From NCBI GenBank assembly GCA_038501625.1, contig JAZAYU010000061.1, forward strand, positions 2,282,303 to 2,346,302: a stretch of 64,000 nt of DNA, given 5' to 3'. Shown one piece after another: positions 48,001 to 61,200 of the stretch. The DNA is from Corbicula japonica. Its lineage: Eukaryota > Mollusca > Bivalvia > Venerida > Cyrenidae. The notes under the pieces are model-generated. The model saw only the letters and a list, made by a program, of their open reading frames with translations. It did not search any database and was not told the DNA's origin. The translations under genes and the position numbers were made by a program. Each line of letters starts with the position of its first letter. The stretch's first letter is position 1.

Positions 48001-48448
48001 ATTGTAGCAGAGTTTTCAGTTATTGTAAAGATTATCATAGTGACTATACATGTATATTCTAAGTTTGAAGTTAATATCTCATGTTGATTCAAAGTTATGG
48101 ATCAAGCGCATATTTCGGCTAATGCAAAAACTAAGTTCAAAAGGGGCATAACTTACAGAAATATTTCTGGTAGAGTTATGGGTCTTGTTGATAATGATTG
48201 AGAAACTGATGTCAAACATATATTTCAAGTTTCAAAGGAATATCTCTAGTTGTTTAAAAGTTATGAGAGAATTGCATAAGTGAAAAGGGGCATAACTTGA
48301 GAAATATTGGTAGCAGAGTAATGGGTTTTTTTTGATAATGACATAGATTTTGATGGTGAATATAAATTCTAAGTTTCAAGGTAATATCTCAAGTAGTTTC
48401 AAAGTTATAGGCCAAGTGCATATTTTGCTTAACACAAAATTTAAGTAA

Positions 48449-49363
48449 ACAAGAGGGCCAATTGGCCCTAAATCGCTCACCTGTCAAACTTCACCTAGAT
48501 ATCATTGAGATAAACATTCTGACCAAGTTTGAAGAAGATCGGACCAAAATTAAGAGTGCAGACAAGATTTTAATATAATTTGACCTAGTGACCTAGATTT
48601 CAAGGTCATATGACCCTGTTTCAAACTTGACCTAGATATCATCGAAATATACTTTCTGACCAAGCTTGAAGAAGATCCAACCAAAATTAAGACTTCTAGA
48701 GTGCAGACAAGCCTTTTCTTTAATTTGACCTACTGACCTAGTTTTAAGGGTCACATGACCCAGTTACGAACTTGATCTAGATATCATTGAGATAAACATT
48801 CTGACCAAGTTTAAAGAAGATTGCACCAAAATGAAGACCGCTAGAGTGCAGACAAGATTTTTATATAATTTGACCAAGTGACCTACATTTCAAGGTCACA
48901 TGACCCAGTTTCAAACTTGACCTAGATATCAATGAGATAAACATTCTGACAAAGTTTCAGAAAGATCAGATCAAAATTAAGACCTCCATGGTGCAGACAA
49001 GCTTTTTTTTAAATTGACCTACTGACCTAGTTTTAAGGGTCATATGACCCAGGTACGAACTTGATCTAGATATCATTGAGATAAACATTCTGACCAAGTT
49101 TAAAGAAGATCACACCAAAATTGAGACTGCTAGAGTGCGGACAAGATTTTTCTATAATTTGACCTAGTGACCTTGATTTCAAGGTCACATAACCCAGTTT
49201 CGAACTTGATCTAGATATCAATGAGATAAACATTCTGACCAAGTTTGAAGAAGATCGGATAAAAATTATGACCGCTAGAGTGCGGACAACAATTGTGAAC
49301 GGACGCCGGACGAAGGGTGATCACAAAAGCTCACCCTGTCACTATGTGACAGGTGAGCTAAAA
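48449..49363. mobile_element. Tandem-core element, same subfamily as 16541-18313
   Basis: AACAAGAGGGCCAATTGGCC and GCTCACCTGTC at the left; AGCTCACCCTGTCACTATGT plus GACAGGTGAGCTAAAA at the right. The core has about five ~150-bp units (GACCTAGATATCATTGAGAT, AAACATTCTGACCAAG). Ends and units match the 16.5-kb element closely. Confidence 0.85.
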
Positions 49364-50660
49364 AGGGGCATAATTTGAAAAATATTGGAAGCAGGGTTAT
49401 GGGTCATGTTGGTTATGATGTAGATTTTGATGGTGAAAATATATTTCAAGTTTCAAGGCAATATCTCTAGTAGTTTTAAAGTTATGGGCCAAATGCATAT
49501 TTTGCTTAACACTAAATGTAAGAAAAAAGGGGCATAACTTGAAATATATTGACAGCAGAGTTATGGGTGTTGTTGGTAATGATGTAGAATTTGATGGTGA
49601 ATATATATTCCAAGTTTCAAGTTGATATCTCAAGTAGTAGATAAGTTATGGACCAAAGTGCATTTTTTCCTTAACACAAAATTTAAGTGAAAAAGGGGCA
49701 TAACTTGAAAAATATTGGAAGCAGATGTATGGGTTTTGTTGGTAATGATGTAGAATTTGATGGCGAATTATATATTCCAAGTTTCAAGTTGATATCATAA
49801 GTAGTTTTCAAGTTATAGACCAAAGTGCATAATTTGTTTAACGGACGGAGACGCCGACGCCGGGGCGAGTAGGATAGCTCCCCTATTCTTCGAATAGTCG
49901 AGCTAAAAATGAAACATCCCATAACTTGGGCAAAAATAATCTGAGCGGAAATTCCCGATATGAACAGCAAGGCTTGGTGACAAACACTACTGTGAAGTTT
50001 CAAAGAAATCCCTCAAGCGGTTTTGAAGATAAAGCATGGACAAGATTTTAATATAGAAGTTAGGGTTAGGATTTAGGTTTAGTTTAAAAAATTAAAGGCC
50101 CATAACTTGGCCAAAAATAATCCGAGCAGAAATTCCCGATGATATGCAAAACTATAGTTTGGTGACAAACACTCCTGTTAAGTTTCAATGAAATCCCTCG
50201 AGCGGTTTCGGAGAAGGGTGGACAACATTTTGCTGAAAAAGCCCACAACTCGGCCAAAAATAATCAGAGCAGAAATTCCTAAAGATATGCACAACTAGGC
50301 TTTGTGACAAACACTCCTGTGAAGTTTCAATGAAATCCCTCAAGCAGTTTCGGAGAAGGGAGGACAAGATTCATTTTGGATGGATGGACGGACAGTGCAA
50401 TTACTATATGCCTCCCTTTGGGGGGCATAAAAAAAAGAGCAAGTTGGTGAACAAGAAAAACAGACAATATTTGCATTCATGCTACTTTTTATTTCCAAAC
50501 ACTGTCCAGTCTCGCAAGTTCTGTATCTAGCTGTTAGTTTACAATGAGACAGCTAGTTTACAATGAAGACATTTTGTTCTTGCAAACATACATCTCATTT
50601 AATTCCGAGTATTATGCAGTTACCAGGAACAACACTGTACTAAGCTTGCAAAGATACCAA

Positions 50661-50814
50661 TTAACCCTTTACTACATATATCTGCGTTAACATGTATGCG
50701 ACCAGTGTAGATCCGGATTACCCAAAACCTGAACATTCTCTAATTGGTCAGAAATAACCTAATAAATCTACACTGTTCACCACGCAATAAAGGTGCATCT
50801 TTGGAGTAAAAGGT
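50661..50814. repeat. Family A MITE, diverged and shortened
   Basis: TTAACCCTTTACTACATA ... TTGGAGTAAAAGG with only parts of the internal blocks. Confidence 0.72.
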
Positions 50815-52172
50815 CATCTTACTGGATGGACCATAAGCTGTTGACTGCCCTCTTGAGATTGCTTAAAATCAAGTAGCACAGTACAGTAATGGTAAATGCA
50901 AGCTTATTACGGAGTTCCTGGTCAAGACAGGTTTGATTTTTTGTTCATATACTACTAAGTTGGTTACAAGCTGTTGTTTAACACCAAATCTACTTTAGTT
51001 ACTTTTTGTTTGTTTCTTACTTTTTCTTTTGCATTTTTATAAAAAATTTAGTTTGTTTTTTTTTCTTCTATTTTTCTTTCATTTGAGAATCAACCAAAAG
51101 TGCGGCGATTTACTTAGTACACTATTTTCACGATTTTCATTCGAATGTAATAGATGTGGTGCTAATTTTCTTTTTACTCACACAAAAAGGTTTAAGACAT
51201 ATATAGTTAAAGCGGCCGCCTAATTAGGAAAACCTCACTCCTCATGATCTATGTAATCGCAAGACCATAAAGTGTTTGTAAATTTGTGAAAATTTTAACT
51301 TTTTGTCAAGAGGAGGACTTTCCAAGGTGTTTTGTAAACAAAGTTGTCAAACAAGCATTTCTTTCAAAAAGAAAACTTTCAAGGACAAACTACTGAATTT
51401 TATCCAAAGTTTGCCATCTTTATGGTCCTTTTGAAAGAAACACTTCCAGGAATGAAAATGAAGCACCGATTTGATTGAAATCCGTTATGTTGTAATTTCA
51501 TGATTTAAGTTCATTTAAGTGCTATCATTTTCATTCCAAAGTATTTGTAATCGGGGAAAAATTGTGTTCATACAAATTATAGCACTTAATGGTTGTAAGC
51601 ATTTTCTTTTACATCTCCCCTCATTACAAATTTGAAATGCGCAAACCTTTCAGCCGTTAAGCGAAAGATTTCTGCATTATTTATCAAGTTACAGACATAT
51701 ACAGTCTCCATCTTTGTTTATATGATCTGTAATATGACCTTCCCAAAATAATTCCAAGGTCGGTTTTTAACCTAAACCAAGTGAATCATTTTGGGGCGCG
51801 ATTATATACAATTTTCTGTATCCGATGTTTACAAAATAAAGGACAACTATGTGCAATTCCATAAGTTATGTACCACCGCTAAATATTTATAACATTGATT
51901 TCAAAAATCCATAGATTCAAAATACTAGCTCTTCTTTTACAAAAACTTGCCCGATTTCATGTTTTGTGCAGGTTTTAGATTGTAACAATTTGATTGACAA
52001 TTTGAAACACTTCAAAGATGTGCTAGTATTTTAAGCTATTTTTTTAGACACAAAATTATAATATAAATTCTAGATGACATGTACAATTAGAGTCAATTTA
52101 GTTGGTGCCCAGCTGTTTACAGGAATCCAGATGGTACCGGTCATTGTACATGTATACATTGGTTATGCCAGT
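50815..52172. other. Downstream flank and probable 3' UTR of the Y-box gene
   Basis: No recognised repeat or ORF. Since the Y-box stop codon is at 52173 and transcription runs leftward, the 3' UTR must begin here. An AATAAA on the - strand occurs only far away, near 50485, so the end is not placed. Confidence 0.4.
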
Positions 52173-52244
52173 TTAATCCGCCTTGTCCTCGGCACCCGAG
52201 TCGTTCTGACCGTCAGCGTCATGCTTGTTGTCACCGTTCTCCTC
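52173..52244 (-). CDS. YBX1: Y-box gene exon 7 (acidic C-terminus)
   Basis: Acceptor GTGTGTTTCAG|GAG. Encodes [20 protein letters not shown] then KAD and TAA at 52173-52175. Confidence 0.88.
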   Translation of the reverse strand, partial: EENGDNKHDADGQNDSGAEDKAD

Positions 52245-55200
52245 CTGAAACACACAACACATACTTCTCACAATAACTGCTACAATAAGTAATTCAATAA
52301 AGGATTTAATGACGATGAGTATGAAGAATATTGTGTTGACAGATTTTATACTAAAACAACAGAAAAACTTGTTGTTTTTGGCGTTTTTTTAGATTACAAA
52401 ATTTGAACAGCTTTAAAATAATCTCACTCCAACAACAGTGCCTAGTATTTGTGTTCCAACAGTTCTTTTTAAAGCTTCAAGAATAATGATACTAACAACG
52501 AAATGAAAATTGCGTTTTTGCAGTAACTGATGGCAGAATGTACATGTCAACTGCAAAATATCAGCCTAACAGGCAAACTTTTTGTCGAAGTTTATTCACA
52601 ATTCCCTACAAGTCTATCATTAAGCATTCAGTGCTCTGGATCAGAGTGTTTGTTCTCAATCAGTAGATTCTTGAAGGGGAATCCAACACATGTCATCTCA
52701 TCATCTCCAGGGCGCTTCTTACTTAGTGTAAGCCCTAAAGTTAAGAGTTTTTATCAAAATGAGTTAGTTTCAAGATTGTTTGATACCTACCCTGCGCCTG
52801 TATCCTCCTCTGCCGCGTCCACGCCCTCTGCCCCTACCACGACCTCGGCCTCTGTACATGCCACCTCCTGGTGGGCCATAGTACCCTCTTGGAGCGTAAC
52901 CATAGCCACTCATGGGTCCACCTCTATAAAACCGGCGGTAAAATGGTCGTCTGTTCGCTGGTGGGCCCATTGGGGGTCCTGCATAAAACCATAGTTACAG
53001 TTAACAAGATTTCAAGCTGTTGTGTAGATGTTCGCATTATTTTTTGGCATAACCTATTTGTATTTCTTACTTCTGTTTTCATTCTTTGAAGTTGCAAGCA
53101 TCACAATGGAGACTAAATGATTTAGTACACTGTTCAAATTCAACTGGTATTAAATGCTTCTTTAAAGTTCCATTAAAAGTTAGGTGAGCTCCATGTCAGT
53201 TTGTTTTTTGTTTACTTTTGGATAGGAAAGGCGGGAGGTTGTGTACAGGCTTTCATTCTATGACAATTAACTGTCCAAAGGCAATACAGTACCCTAGTAT
53301 TTATTTTAAAGGATACATGCCCATTTTGTCACTTACGTCTGTTTTTCAGTAAATGTTTTACACATTCATTGCTTATGATAACCTAGCCAGAAAATTGTTT
53401 ATTTAAAATATCTCCAGATGAGACTATACGTACCAGCTTGGATCATCTGACCAGGAGGTCCCCTGTATCCCCCTCTGAAGCCTCCACGTGGGTAGTAATT
53501 ACGGTAGTAGGGTCTGCGGGGGACTCGGCGGTCCTGATGCTCACCACCTTCTCCTCCCTCTTGGTCCTGCAATGACAACAAACAATAATAAAACTGCATG
53601 CCTCCACACAACCAGGGCACAAGATTATAAATTTGAGAACGATGACCAGTCTCAAAAGATCTGTGTCCAAGGTTATAAAACCAGTCTCAAATCTCAAGCA
53701 TCTGATCGGCTGAAATGGCAACCAGTCATTATGAGTAAGTATGACACTTCAAAGACAAAACATGCATATATGTCTTCAATTCCCCTTTTTTGTCTTAACG
53801 ACACAAAATTCCCCATTAGAAGGTATGGGTACCTGTCCCCAAAAGTTGTCTAGTGCCCAGTACAGTATTATGCACATTGTACATTAAGATCAGAGTGTTT
53901 AGCATCAATCATCAGACTCTTGATGGGGAATCCAACACTTAACAACTCATCATTTCTTTGTTTCACATTATATCATAATACTATTTCAATGCTTAGTCAT
54001 AAACAGTACTGAGCTCATGAGAATAAAAATTAGTCATGATGCATCAGTTTGCTATAAATCACTGCATACTGAGACAGCAACTCGTTCAGAAATTTAATTA
54101 TCTTGCATACATCTTGGAACAAGATAACTGAAATTCGTTTAATTCATTAAAATCACCTGCTACTTTGACTAGAAGAACATTAATTTTAACATAAAATTGC
54201 AGGTTGTTTCAGCACAATCACATAAATGTTACCTTCTAGAACACATGATTAATTTCCTTAAAAAAATAACAACAAATAAATCTTGCACTTGTGGCCAGTT
54301 ATTGCCAGTTGAGGTTAATAATGAAAATATTTGCATTATTTCTGTAGCAAGAACTCTAGTAGGAAGATTTAACAGTTTTCGTGTTCTTTCATTTTGTATT
54401 TATGAGCAAACACTACTCAAGTCACACTGTCTCACTGTTTCTAACGACTCTTGTGTAGTTTAAAGATAAATAAGTGTCCAGCCCACTATGAAGCCAATTC
54501 GCGTTTAAATGTTTCATACTGCGTTTTCGTACTCTACAGATTTGTACTCCTATCGTAAATTTTGATGTACGCATTTTTTTCAAAATAAAAAAACTGTTCA
54601 GGCGTAGTGATTTTCGAGGGGCGGGCGTGGATGAGAATCTAGGAATTAATTTTCGATTGCCTAATCAAAATCATTAATGTTTCAAACTGTCACAGAGATA
54701 GGGTTATAATAAAACAAATCTATGATAAGATCAGAGTGTTGATATCAATCATTAGATTCATGATGGGGAATCCAACACTGATAACTCATCATTTCTCATC
54801 ATCAACTCTAAGGCCGGTATTCCATAGTTCCATGATACGTGATCAGTGTCCATGATTCTTCACTCACCAGTATATCGTTGGGTATATTCCATATCTCCGT
54901 GTCCGTGACTTGGAACGGACACTGTATGGAATATTCCCAACAGTATCTTGGGTGAGTGAAAAATTGCAGACATGGACGCAGACATGGATCACGCATCATG
55001 GAACTATGGAATACTGGACTAATTTGCCTTCTTACAGTAACACTGGGATGTTTTCTTAAAATATTAACATTGAAATTTTAAAACATATTGCAAGATTTTA
55101 ACAAAATTTCAACCTTTTTATCACTTGAATTACAATAATATACTTAGCAAGTAAATGGAATAAGCAGGTTAAAGGTGGCAAAACTGGAACACTCCCATAA

Positions 55201-58200
55201 AATGAAATGGACTTTCCCTGACACAAAAGCAAGTTAATCACTGCAATTCGGTAGGTTATTTACTTACATCCTCAAACTGCTGTTGTGGGCGCCTTCTTGG
55301 ATACCACTGACGTCTGTAACGACGGCGGTCTGCAGCGTACTTGCTACCCTGTACCGGGGTGCCATTGGGTCCAGTGACATTGGCAGCCTCGTTACCCTGG
55401 AAACAGAAATTAATGCTGTACAGGAAAGTTATTTTAGTACTGCTGGTAACAGCTTTTACTAGGGGTGTCATATTATATCGGTAAGTTGTGGTATTTTATG
55501 ACACCCCTAGCTATTTATACAATGTATGGTGGTGAACGATGACTACAGTATTTTACTACTTTGAAGTAAATTCAAAGAAAAATGCAGTTTTTTATAATAA
55601 AATGACCTGAAACCAAAAAAGCCACAAAAAATCTTTTACCATCAGTGTTGCCAACTGGTGATTTGGCAATAAAAATGCTTCAACTCCAGAGAGACTGGTT
55701 ATCAAATTTAGTTGAGATACCTAGCCCTCCAAAGTTCTGACCAAGCTTTGTGAAAACAGATAAAACCTATCTTTTCCTGATTTGGGACAGTGCTTACATG
55801 GTAATTCAATAGCACAAGCCCTAACTCGGAGCAACTTGAGGGATCAAACTAGTTATTATTTAACATGGACATAGTTTGGTGTGGACTGGACATATACTAC
55901 TTAAATTCATGAACAGCCATCTTTTGTTGACCTTGTGTGCCAGCTTGAAAATTGAAACCTGCTGCAGTAAAGTAAATCGTTTGAAACCAGCTCAATCTGG
56001 TATCTTTTTTTCTTTGGCAATTTCCTAGATTTTCTTCTCTAAAAACTCTACTTGTGTGTTGTTACCTTCTCTCCTTCAACTACATCAAACTCTACGGCCT
56101 CTCCATCTCCTACACTTCTAAGGTATTTTCTTGGGTTGTTCTTCACGATGGCTGTTTGGTGTACAAATACATCTTCTTTGGTGTCATCTCTGCAAAAACA
56201 AAAATTCAGTAAGTAATGTTTACACTTGCCTTGCACTTTGTTGCAACAGATAACTTCAGACTTGTTGTGGCTTTCATTTTGTCGTGCAAAATAATTTACT
56301 TTTATGAAAAACATAACAGGGAACATAGCTACAAACAGGGCTTTCCATAAGAAAATTGGGAAGAGGCCCTAGCCTTTTTGATTGGGAAATTTTTGTGCGG
56401 TAATTGTTTATTTTGGGAAAACAGAATTCATTGAGTTTGGTAATTAAGTTTACAAATTTTAATAGTAATAAGAATTTCAACTAAGATTTAATTTTTAAAG
56501 CACTTTACTTTTCAGACATCAATTTTCAAACTCCTCTTGGAGGATTTTGATCAATTTTTGGACATCGTACCTAGCATTATGGGAATCTTAGGCAATAGAA
56601 AATTAATTCCTAGATTCTCATCCAAATTTTGGGAAAAAAATGGGACGGGTGGGCGGGTTTTATTTTTTATTCTCATTGTTTCTAGTGACGCTTGTGTACT
56701 GCAAAAATAAATAAGCGTTTAGCCAACTATGAATTCGCACTTAAATGTTTCATACTGTGTTTGCGTACTCTACCTATTCATACTTGTAATTTAAATTTTG
56801 ATGAACCCATTTTTTTTTCAAAATAAAAAACGTTTAGGCGGAGTGATTTTCGAGGGACGGGAGGGGATGAGAATCTAGGAATTAATTTTGTATTGCCTTA
56901 TCTAGCATTTTGGGAAGAGTCTCTGTCACAGTCTGGAAAAAATGCTATATTTCTGGATTGGGAGGAGGCCTTATACAGGCCTCTGTTATATAAGGATAAC
57001 AAGCCCCAACAAAATAGCAGCTCACAAACTACAGTGCCCAAGGTTATAAAACTGAGCATGGAAACCAGTCTCAAATCTCAAGCATCTGATTGGCTGAAAT
57101 GGCGACCAGTCGCCATTTCAGCCAATCAGATGCTTGAGATTTGAGACTGGTTTCCAATTTCAGTTTTATAACCTTCAGCCCTGAACTGTGTTCAATGAAT
57201 TTCTACAAGTTGCCACTCCATCAGCAACATTGCTGATCCAAAAGCTTTCAATTAGCAAGTAACATTTACAATTATCTTGCACTCTGTAGCAATCAATTTC
57301 TTCACTGGTACATTTTGTGACAAAAAATAATTCATTATGGAGATGGCTATAAAATGTTCGCTCTCGAACTATTGTGGAAATGTGCATGGATTATCCAAAG
57401 ATGCTGCGATACAGAAACAGTGTGCCATCAACCTCTAACATCAACATTGCCTGTCAAATTGGATCAAATAGCTGTTCAAACGTTTTGAAAAAAAAATTTT
57501 CATTCATTGGGCATTTTGTTTTTTTACCCTGCATTTTACCTTCAATCACATGGGTGACCATAAATGGTCCCAAGGTTATAAAACTGAGTTTGGAAACCAG
57601 TCTCAAATCTCAAGCATCTGATTGGCTGAAATGTTCGCCATTTCAGCCAATCAGATGCTTGAGATTTGAGACTGGTTTCCATGCTCAGTTTTATAACCTT
57701 GGGTACAGATCCAGATCAGCTTTTGCATCATCAGTGTGATCAGGATCTACATCAGTCAATAGCTCAGAAACAACCTAATAAATCTAAAAGCAACCAAGAT
57801 TCTGATCAGACTACATTGATAGGCTGGCTAATCAGGATCTTCACTGGAAGCCGGTTGGATAAACACCATGAAACTTTGCCTACAGAGTTGGAAATTTATT
57901 TGATCTTACAATTCAAAATCAGTGGACAAACATCAATGCCCAAGGTTATAAAACCGAGCATAAAACCCAGTCTCAAATCTCAAGCATCTGACTTCAGCCA
58001 ATCAGATACTTGAGATTTGAGACTGGTTTCCAATCTGCCATGACTTACCTGTTAATGAAGCCATATCCACTTTTAACGTTGAACCATTTTACACTGCCGC
58101 TTACTTTGGTGGCTGAAAAAAAAGCATTTTATTATTATACACCGGCTTTATTACCACATTGGCACAACCAAGCCATGTTTCAAATATGTTGCAGTTGGCA

Positions 58201-61200
58201 TGTTGACCATTATGCATTGCAGGGCACGACAAATCCATTGCCCGGTTCCCGCGGGCTACCGCATTAGACCCTGCGGACTACCAAAAAATTCCAGCAATTG
58301 TCCGCCGGGCCACCTTAAAATTCCCATATTGGTTGCCCGGCAATTATCGATTTCGTCACCTTTGACCTCTCGCTGTCAGTCTCGCACGCTCTGTTGTATG
58401 CTATCTATGTATTTAACCGAGCGTGTGGATGCGGCCAGATTATGCGGTTCTTTCATGTGTTTTGATTAGATCATCACTCTGTCAATTAAACAACCTGTTG
58501 ATTGCAACTTTCACAGTTTCGGCTACCTAATTTACGACAGATCAAAGGTGTAATTGGTAAGTATGTCAGTTGATTGAGGATGATCGGGTTAATTATTACG
58601 TAGGTGTGAAAAGCAAAGGTCGGCGAGAAAATAAAAACTTTAACAGGTGACATTTCGAAAACGTTTCATAATAGAACAGTTCTATATAATAATCATAAAG
58701 ATAACGTGTTATAAATGTTATTTTAGTTGGATTAGTGTTAATGGAAAATGGATCGTTTTGTCATCAGAAGGCAAATTATAGGTTAAATTTTCTTGCCAAA
58801 TACCGGTCTTGGGATTTTTACATAAAATAAGATATAATAAAAATTAATTTTAAAGAAGTATTTCTCCATAGGCCAGTTGAGTATCTGTTTCTAATTTTAC
58901 TTTTTTAATGATATTGATTTAAATTAGATCATATTCAAGCATGATGTTTTATTATAGATAACAGAGGCTAAATAAATAAAAAATCTGACATTTGTTACCA
59001 AATGCCGGTCTTGGGATTTTTACATAAATTAAGATACTGATCTGATAAAAATTAATTTTAAAGGTAAATGTTTTGATTTCAAATCGAAAGTAGAACCCGT
59101 AAGTAAGTTTTCCTTGAACTTCTTGAAAACCCTATCATTATTTTGACGTATTGGCACTAAACATTGTAGACCAGCATATACTTATTTCAGGTATGAGTTG
59201 CTTTGGTATATTTATATTAGACATTGATAATATATTCTAATGATCATATCACTATTACAGTTCTCAATACTTATGTGATTTAGTAAATAAATAAAAGTAA
59301 ATAATCTGACTTCTGAGAGGTGTTTTAATATTGACTATTAATCCAAACCATCCCTTCATTGCTGTAATGTGTATATATATAAGGTAATAAATACGCAACA
59401 GAAAAGTTCGGGCTACCAAGCAAAAATCCTGGTAGCCCAGTGGGCTACCAAATGATTACAGGATTTGTCGTGCCCTGCATTGTATTATAATTATTAGCAA
59501 ATGGAATTTTTGTCAAATGCTGGTGACAACTGCCCAAGGGATTTTGTTTTAGGTGTTGATTATATCAATAGCACTATATTGGTTACTAGAAGCCTTAGGC
59601 AAAACAACACTGCACTGTGATGTAATGATCTTTTATGTTCATAATTTTAATTTTTTTAGATTAGTAAGAAAAATTTGGTTTTTTCATTATAATGAACATA
59701 TTTAAAACTAAGACACTTGGAATTTCACCACAATTGGTTTTAAATGAGAATGTGTGACGCTTCATATTGAAAGGAAAAAAATTAAAAAATGATTTATATT
59801 GTCACTGACCTGCATGGATACAATCTTTGCAGTGACAAGAACAGAGAAATACTAAATAAAATATAACCATTTGTGCTTTTCACATCATTTTACCCCTCTT
59901 TTCCTACATTAAGGGAGTTTTTGCTGCGAAAAGAGACTAGTCGATTAACATTTGTTTGCGATTTATTAAAACCCTCAAGATCACCATGAAATTAAGACTA
60001 CAGACAATCAGTTTCGGAACATGTTCACAATCTTGAATTAAAAACCGAAAATTGTTCAAGAAATCATTGCGTGTTCTAGCAACATCACTCTTAACTAGAA
60101 ATGTGTCCATAGGACACGGATGCCCCCGCTACGCATGTTTGTCATGGTGAACATTTAAACCAAGTTATTTTAAAATCCATTAAGTAATAACAAACTCACA
60201 GCCCAGACAAGAAAATTGTATTTTTAGAAACAGTGACCTTGACCTTGGACCTACAGGCATGGGTGTTGTATGCGACACACCGCCTTGTCATGGTGAACAT
60301 TTGTGCCAGGTTATTTTGAAATCCCACCATTCATAAGAAAGTTACAGCCCGGACAAGAAAATTCTATTTTTAGTAACAGTGACCTTGACCTTGGACCTAT
60401 AGGCATGGGTATTGTACACAACACACCGTCTTGATATGGTGAATATTTATACCAAGTTATTTTAAAATCCATTAAGAAATAACAAAGTTACAGAGCGGAC
60501 AAGGTTTTTCCAAACAAATTCTATTTTTAGTAACAGTGACCTTGACCTTGGACCTACAGGCATGGGTGTTGTACGCGACACATCGCCTTGTCATGGTGAA
60601 CATTTGTGCCAAGTTATTTTGAAATCCCTTTATTCGTAAGGAAGTTACAGCCCGGACAAGAAAATTCTATTTTTAGTAACAGTGACCTTGGACCTACGGG
60701 CATGGGTATTGTACGCGACACAACATCTTGATATGGTGAACAATCATACCAAGTTATTTTAAAATCCATTAAGAAATAACAAAGTAACAGAGCGGACAAG
60801 GTTTTTCCAAACAAATTCTATTTTTAGTAACAGTGACCTTGACCTTGGACCTACAGGCATGGGTGTTGTACGCGACACATCGCCTTGTCATGGGGAACAT
60901 TTGTGCCAAGTTATTTTGAAATCCCTCTATTCATAAGGAAGTTACAGCCCGGACAAGAAAATTCTATTTTTAGTAACAGTGACCTTGACCTTGGACCTAC
61001 GGGCATGGGTATTGTACGCGACACACCGTCTTGATATGGTGAACAATCATACCAAGTTATTTTAAAATCCATTAAGAAATAACAAAGTAACAGAGCGGAC
61101 AAGGTTTTTCCAAACAAATTCTATTTTTAGTAACAGTGACCTTGACCTTGGACCTACAGGCATGGGTGTTGTACGCGACACATCGCCTTGTCATGGTAAA

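Larger units (their letters stand above)
45534..49909. mobile_element. ACAAGAGCTGTC...GTCGAGCTAAAA element, with two elements nested inside
   Basis: Left end ACAAGAGCTGTCAGAGGAGA with GCTCGACTAT; right end CCCCTATTCTTCGAATAGTC then GAGCTAAAA. Own core units (GGGGCATAACTTGA, GGTAATGATGTAGA(A/T)TTTGATGG, AGTTTCAAG) occupy 45650-46019, 48001-48448 and 49364-49860. Complete elements at 46020-48000 and 48449-49363 interrupt it. Confidence 0.75.
43625..50431. mobile_element. Outer GGGCATAA tandem-core element, interrupted by later insertions
   Basis: Segments 43625-43928, 45232-45533 and 49910-50431 share units with GGCCCATAACTCTGGCAAAA, AATTCC(C/T)GATGATATGCA, CTAGGCTTGGTGACAAACA and AAGTTTCAATGAAATCC. 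The right end reads ATATGCCTCCCTTTGGGGGG. They are separated by two complete elements, so they look like one element split by insertion. Its left end is not identified. Confidence 0.62.

Noticed and set aside
52530..52994. 154-codon + strand ORF rich in Ser/Thr/Ala
   Set aside because: Its second half is antisense to Y-box exon 6; the sense strand has a full supported gene model.
60614..61117. Two nearly identical - strand ORFs starting [20 protein letters not shown]
   Set aside because: Same tandem unit read twice; the signal-peptide look is coincidental.
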